DNA from: Halopseudomonas aestusnigri
GTDB lineage: Bacteria; Pseudomonadota; Gammaproteobacteria; Pseudomonadales; Pseudomonadaceae
Length of the DNA stretch: 49,280 bases
Direction: 5' to 3'
NCBI RefSeq assembly: GCF_002197985.1
Contig: NZ_NBYK01000003.1
Location: 176,263 to 225,542 of the forward strand
Of the stretch, positions 46,260 to 49,280 are shown piece by piece; positions within the stretch are counted from its first letter, which is position 1, and every line of letters begins with the position of its first letter. Under the pieces are notes generated by a model. That model searched no databases. It was not told the DNA's origin and saw only the letters and a list, made by a program, of their open reading frames with translations. A program made the position numbers and the translations under genes.

Positions 46260-47621
46260 ATGAAACCCATCACTATTGCTTCTTTGACTCTGGCCACTGC
46301 GCTTGCTGCGCCGACGGCGTTTGCGGCGGTCAGCGCGCAGGACGCCGCCAAGCTGGGCTCCAGCCTGACCCCGGTTGGCGCAGAGGTTGCCGGCAACGCA
46401 GCCGGCATCATTCCCGAGTGGACCGGCGGCCTGGCAACCGACGCTGCGCCGGTCGATGCCAACGGCTTCCTGGCCAATCCCTACGCCGGCGAGCAGCCGC
46501 TGTTTGTCATCACCGCAGCCAACTACGAACAGTATGCCGAGAACCTGGCGCCGGGCCAGATTGCCATGTTCAAGCGCTACCCCGACACCTTCAAGATGCG
46601 CGTCTTTGCCAGCCATCGCTCTGCTGCCTTCCCGCAGGCGGTATACGACGCTGCGGCTGCCAACGCGACCAGTACCAAGCTGGTTCAGGGTGGTAATGGT
46701 CTGACCGACTACACCCTGGCCTATGCCTTCCCGATTCCGGCCGATGGGCTGGAAGTCGTCTGGAACCACATTACCCGCTACCGCGGCAACGCGTTCCAGC
46801 GCACCGTAGTGCAGGCTACCCCGCAGACCAACGGCAACTTCAACGTGGTGCGTTTTGTCGAGGAGTACGCCGTACCGGCCGGTCTGGAGGATTACGACGC
46901 CAGCGCGCCGACCGACATGCTCTATTACTTCAAGCAGCAGGTAACCGATCCGGCGCGTCTGGCGGGTAACGTTCTGCTGGTTCACGAGACCATCAACCAG
47001 GTAGCGACGCCGCGTATGGCGTGGTTGTATAACGCAGGCCAGCGTCGCGTGCGCCGCGCTCCCCAGGTGTCCTACGATGGTCCGGGTACCGCGGCCGACG
47101 GCATGCGTACCTCCGACAACCTGGACATGTACAACGGCGCCCCCGATCGCTACGACTGGGAGCTGGTTGGCAAGCGCGAAATGTTCATCTCCTACAACAA
47201 CTTCGAGCTGGGCTCGCCGCAACTCAAATATGACCAGATCTTCCAGGCCGGCCATATTAACCAGGACCTGACCCGTTATGAGCTGCACCGCGTCTGGGAA
47301 GTGGTTGCCAACGTCAAGCCGAGTGAGCGTCATATCTATGCCAAGCGTCATCTGTTCCTTGATGAGGACTCCTGGCAGGCTGCCCACATCGATCATTACG
47401 ATGGTCGCGGCGAGCTGTGGCGTGTAGCCGAGGCGCACTCGGTTCAGCGTTATGCCGACAAGGTGCTGGGCTACACCATGGAAACCCTGTACGACCTGGT
47501 CGCCGGCCGTTACCTGGTGATGGGCGCAAACAACGAAGAGCGTGCCAACTACAACTACGGTTACAAGACCTCGAGTGTCGAGTTCACTCCGACTGCCCTG
47601 CGTCAGTCCGGCGTGCGCTAA
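46260..47621 (+). CDS. DUF1329 outer-membrane-associated protein
   Basis: The protein has 453 residues; the ATG at 46260 is preceded by AGGGCG and starts a clear signal peptide (MKPITIASLTLATALAAPTAFA), so the longer frame to 46164 is rejected. The rest is the DUF1329 domain: NLAPGQIAMFKRYPDTFKMRVF near 95-116, VAGRYLVMGANNEERANYNY near the end and an aromatic-rich middle. Related proteins are often paired with a DUF1302 protein and may help handle lipidic substrates at the cell surface; no DUF1302 gene is next to it here. A hairpin follows the stop. Confidence 0.85.
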   Translation: MKPITIASLTLATALAAPTAFAAVSAQDAAKLGSSLTPVGAEVAGNAAGIIPEWTGGLATDAAPVDANGFLANPYAGEQPLFVITAANYEQYAENLAPGQIAMFKRYPDTFKMRVFASHRSAAFPQAVYDAAAANATSTKLVQGGNGLTDYTLAYAFPIPADGLEVVWNHITRYRGNAFQRTVVQATPQTNGNFNVVRFVEEYAVPAGLEDYDASAPTDMLYYFKQQVTDPARLAGNVLLVHETINQVATPRMAWLYNAGQRRVRRAPQVSYDGPGTAADGMRTSDNLDMYNGAPDRYDWELVGKREMFISYNNFELGSPQLKYDQIFQAGHINQDLTRYELHRVWEVVANVKPSERHIYAKRHLFLDEDSWQAAHIDHYDGRGELWRVAEAHSVQRYADKVLGYTMETLYDLVAGRYLVMGANNEERANYNYGYKTSSVEFTPTALRQSGVR

Positions 47622-47638
47622 GCGTTCGTTGCAGTAAA

Positions 47639-47667
47639 CACAACGCCCGGCTCTGCCGGGCGTTGTG
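47639..47667 (+). terminator. Hairpin after the DUF1329 gene
   Basis: A 13-base CACAACGCCCGGC / GCCGGGCGTTGTG stem with a TCT loop lies 17 bases after the stop. It lacks a clear U-run, but the strong stem probably ends the transcript. Confidence 0.7.
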
Positions 47668-47796
47668 CATTTCACAGGGGGGCATTGGGCATCGGCGGCT
47701 GGCCGCCGGGCGTCAGGCTCCCTATACTCCGGAACAGGATAGTCTCCGTCGTGCCAGTTGCGCGGCGTATGCCCATTGCCATTTTCCGGACGCAAG

Positions 47797-48438
47797 ATGA
47801 CCCCAGTACCTGCCCTGATTCGTGAAACCTTTCCCGTTGGCCCGCTACAGTGCAACTGCACCCTGATTGGTGATCCGATCAGCAAGAAGGCGATTGTGGT
47901 TGATCCGGGCGGAGACCATGAATTTATCGTCAAGCGTCTGAACGAGCTGGGGCTCAAGCTGGTCAGCATCATTCACACCCATGCCCACCTCGACCACTTT
48001 CTGGCCTCCGGTGAGCTGAAAAAGCTGACCGGCGCGACCCTGCATCTGCACAAGGAAGACCAGTTTCTCTGGGACAGTCTGGAGATGCAGTGCAAGATGT
48101 TCGGCATTCCCTACAAACCGGCGCCGGCGCCGGACCAATGGCTGCAGGATGACGAGGAGCTGGCCTGTGGCTGCGGTGTTGCCCTGCATACGCCCGGGCA
48201 TACCCCGGGCTCGATGAGTTTCTGGTTTCCGGAGGGCAAGTTGCTTATCGCCGGTGATACGCTGTTTCGCCGAGGCATCGGCCGTACCGATCTGTGGGGC
48301 GGAGACCATCGTCAAATTGAACGATCAATTCGCGAAAGACTCTATACGCTTGATGAAGATGCGGTTGTGGTGACCGGGCACGGGCCCGACACGCGCATTG
48401 GTGACGAGATTCGCGAGAATCCGTTTATTCGCGGCTGA
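47797..48438 (+). CDS. Metallo-beta-lactamase fold hydrolase (glyoxalase II-like)
   Basis: The protein has 213 residues; the ATG at 47797 is used, as the longer frame to 47758 begins in the intergenic region. The metal-binding HTHAHLDH motif (about 66-73) is followed by HTPGHTPGSMSF (near 133), GDTLFRRGIGRTDL (about 155-168) and a final VVVTGHGPDT (about 194). This is the binuclear zinc hydrolase set and is close to YcbL-like glyoxalase II proteins, which may act on S-lactoylglutathione or similar thioesters. The start has only a weak ribosome site. It shares its direction with the OmpA lipoprotein gene, 68 bases on. Confidence 0.88.
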   Translation: MTPVPALIRETFPVGPLQCNCTLIGDPISKKAIVVDPGGDHEFIVKRLNELGLKLVSIIHTHAHLDHFLASGELKKLTGATLHLHKEDQFLWDSLEMQCKMFGIPYKPAPAPDQWLQDDEELACGCGVALHTPGHTPGSMSFWFPEGKLLIAGDTLFRRGIGRTDLWGGDHRQIERSIRERLYTLDEDAVVVTGHGPDTRIGDEIRENPFIRG

Positions 48439-48506
48439 TGTCCGCGCGTTTTCCGTTCCAGTCTGTGCGGGCTGGACACAGAACCAACCAGAACAAGGGA
48501 ATTACC

Positions 48507-49160
48507 ATGAAAAGCCAAGGTTTGATTATTGCGGGTGCCTGCGCACTGATGATTGCCGGGTGCACCAACAACCCCTACACCGGTGAGCAGCAGGCAGGTA
48601 AATCGGCTGTTTACGGCGGGATTGGCGCGCTGACCGGTGCTGCCATCGGCGCGGCGACCTCCAGCAGCGATGATCGTGCCAAGGGCGCTCTGATCGGCGC
48701 GGCCGTGGGTGGCGCTGCTGGCGGTGGCTATGGCTACTACGTTGACAAGCAGGAACAGCGCCTGCGTCAGGAGCTGACCGGCACCGGCGTGCAGGTCATC
48801 CGTAACGGCGACACCCTGCAGCTGGTCATGCCCGGCAACATTACCTTCGCCTCGGGCTCCTCCGACATCTCCAGCAGCTTCTATCCGACGCTGAATTCGC
48901 TGGTCAAGGTGTTCCAGGAGTTCGATAAGAACGGCATCAATATCGTTGGTCACACCGACAGCACCGGCTCCATGGAGCTGAACATGCGCCTGTCGCGCGA
49001 GCGTGCCGCCAGTGTTGCATCCTATATCGCCGGCCAGGGCGTCAGCGGTGCGCGTATCAGCAGCGCCGGTGTTGGCCCGAGCCAGCCGATCGCCAGCAAC
49101 GATACAGAAGCGGGTCGCGCGCAGAACCGTCGCGTCGAGATCACCCTGCGTCAGCTCTGA
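48507..49160 (+). CDS. OmpA-family peptidoglycan-binding lipoprotein (YiaD-like)
   Basis: This outer-membrane lipoprotein has 217 residues; AAGGGAATTACC precedes the ATG at 48507. The lipobox IAGC puts lipidated Cys at residue 19. A glycine-zipper-like region with GGIGALTGAAIGAATS and ALIGAAVGGAAGGGYGYY (about 37-76) suggests a membrane-associated helical hairpin. The OmpA C-terminal domain (about 95-215) with NIVGHTDSTGSMELNMRLSRERAASV binds the diaminopimelate of peptidoglycan. It anchors the outer membrane to the wall. Its terminator follows. Confidence 0.92.
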   Translation: MKSQGLIIAGACALMIAGCTNNPYTGEQQAGKSAVYGGIGALTGAAIGAATSSSDDRAKGALIGAAVGGAAGGGYGYYVDKQEQRLRQELTGTGVQVIRNGDTLQLVMPGNITFASGSSDISSSFYPTLNSLVKVFQEFDKNGINIVGHTDSTGSMELNMRLSRERAASVASYIAGQGVSGARISSAGVGPSQPIASNDTEAGRAQNRRVEITLRQL

Positions 49161-49176
49161 TCACGGCATGCAAGCC

Positions 49177-49210
49177 AAAAGGCCAACCGGGAAACCGGTT
49201 GGCCTTTTTT
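49177..49210. terminator. Terminator of the OmpA lipoprotein gene
   Basis: A perfect 14-base inverted repeat, AAAAGGCCAACCGG type, with a GAAA tetraloop (49177-49190 and 49195-49208) is followed by T residues on the plus strand. A-rich bases on the other side let it serve a minus-strand gene beyond the window too. Confidence 0.92.
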
Positions 49211-49280
49211 GGATTCGTCGCGGGTTAATGGGGGAATTACTTCCTTATTGAGCTGGGGCTGATTCAGCCTTTCGCCTTTA

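Noticed and set aside
46179..47972. A 597-codon minus-strand frame opposite the DUF1329 gene
   Set aside because: The plus-strand DUF1329 gene has a signal peptide, family motifs and ribosome site; the antisense frame has none.
49264..49280. Possible 3' end of a minus-strand gene at the right edge (TGA at 49264-49266)
   Set aside because: Only five or six codons are visible, which is too little to support a gene.

Overview
The window looks like chromosome of a pseudomonad (Pseudomonadaceae, Gammaproteobacteria). The GC-rich, tightly packed genes and a set of Pseudomonas-type families point that way: a RoxS/RoxR (RegB/RegA) redox pair, a PiuA/PiuC iron-uptake pair, a SpeC-type ornithine decarboxylase of 387 residues, a DUF3094 mini-protein and a standalone DUF1329 protein. 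A marine or saline Halopseudomonas-like strain is a guess from overall character and is not proven. No rRNA, tRNA, CRISPR array, prophage or insertion sequence was recognised.

Layout. 0-13 kb is housekeeping: type II NADH dehydrogenase, small membrane proteins, a SIMPL protein, roxSR, a Tim44-like protein, a leucine-dehydrogenase-type enzyme, an SDR, TatD, RF3 and an HTH protein. 12.9-16.8 kb is an alanine/glycine-type symporter - aspartase - asparaginase operon that turns Asn into Asp and then fumarate. 17-25 kb is a guanidine-assimilation operon: substrate-binding protein, permease, ATPase, two DUF1989 proteins (carboxyguanidine deiminase type) and a biotin-dependent urea/guanidine carboxylase. 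It is headed by a clear guanidine-I (ykkC) riboswitch, with a sigma-54-like element and an NtrC-like site upstream. 25-32 kb is an FMN hydroxyacid oxidase followed by an iron module (ExbB-ExbD-ExbD-TonB-receptor-PiuC) with a candidate Fur box. 32-36 kb has speC behind a long leader, a hypothetical protein, a solitary HNH endonuclease and a hydroxyacyl-CoA dehydrogenase. 36.6-42.6 kb is the complete urea ABC transporter urtABCDE under a strong sigma-54 promoter with an NtrC-like site. 42.7-49.2 kb holds a thiolase and an acyl-CoA ligase in divergent orientation, DUF1329, a metallo-beta-lactamase-fold hydrolase and an OmpA-type lipoprotein.

How it works together. Two nitrogen-scavenging systems (guanidine and urea) appear to share nitrogen-limitation control, and the guanidine one adds direct ligand sensing in its RNA leader. 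Neither urease nor allophanate hydrolase is present in the window, so each pathway must be finished by genes elsewhere. Several short fatty-acid genes sit near candidate operators.

The main unexplained structure is a family of heptamer arrays (unit near GCTACAA or GCTGCAA, always in exact 7-base phase). They lie just after stop codons, and usually before intrinsic terminators, at several unrelated transcription units. All names rest on reading the translations and motifs by eye; no database search was possible.
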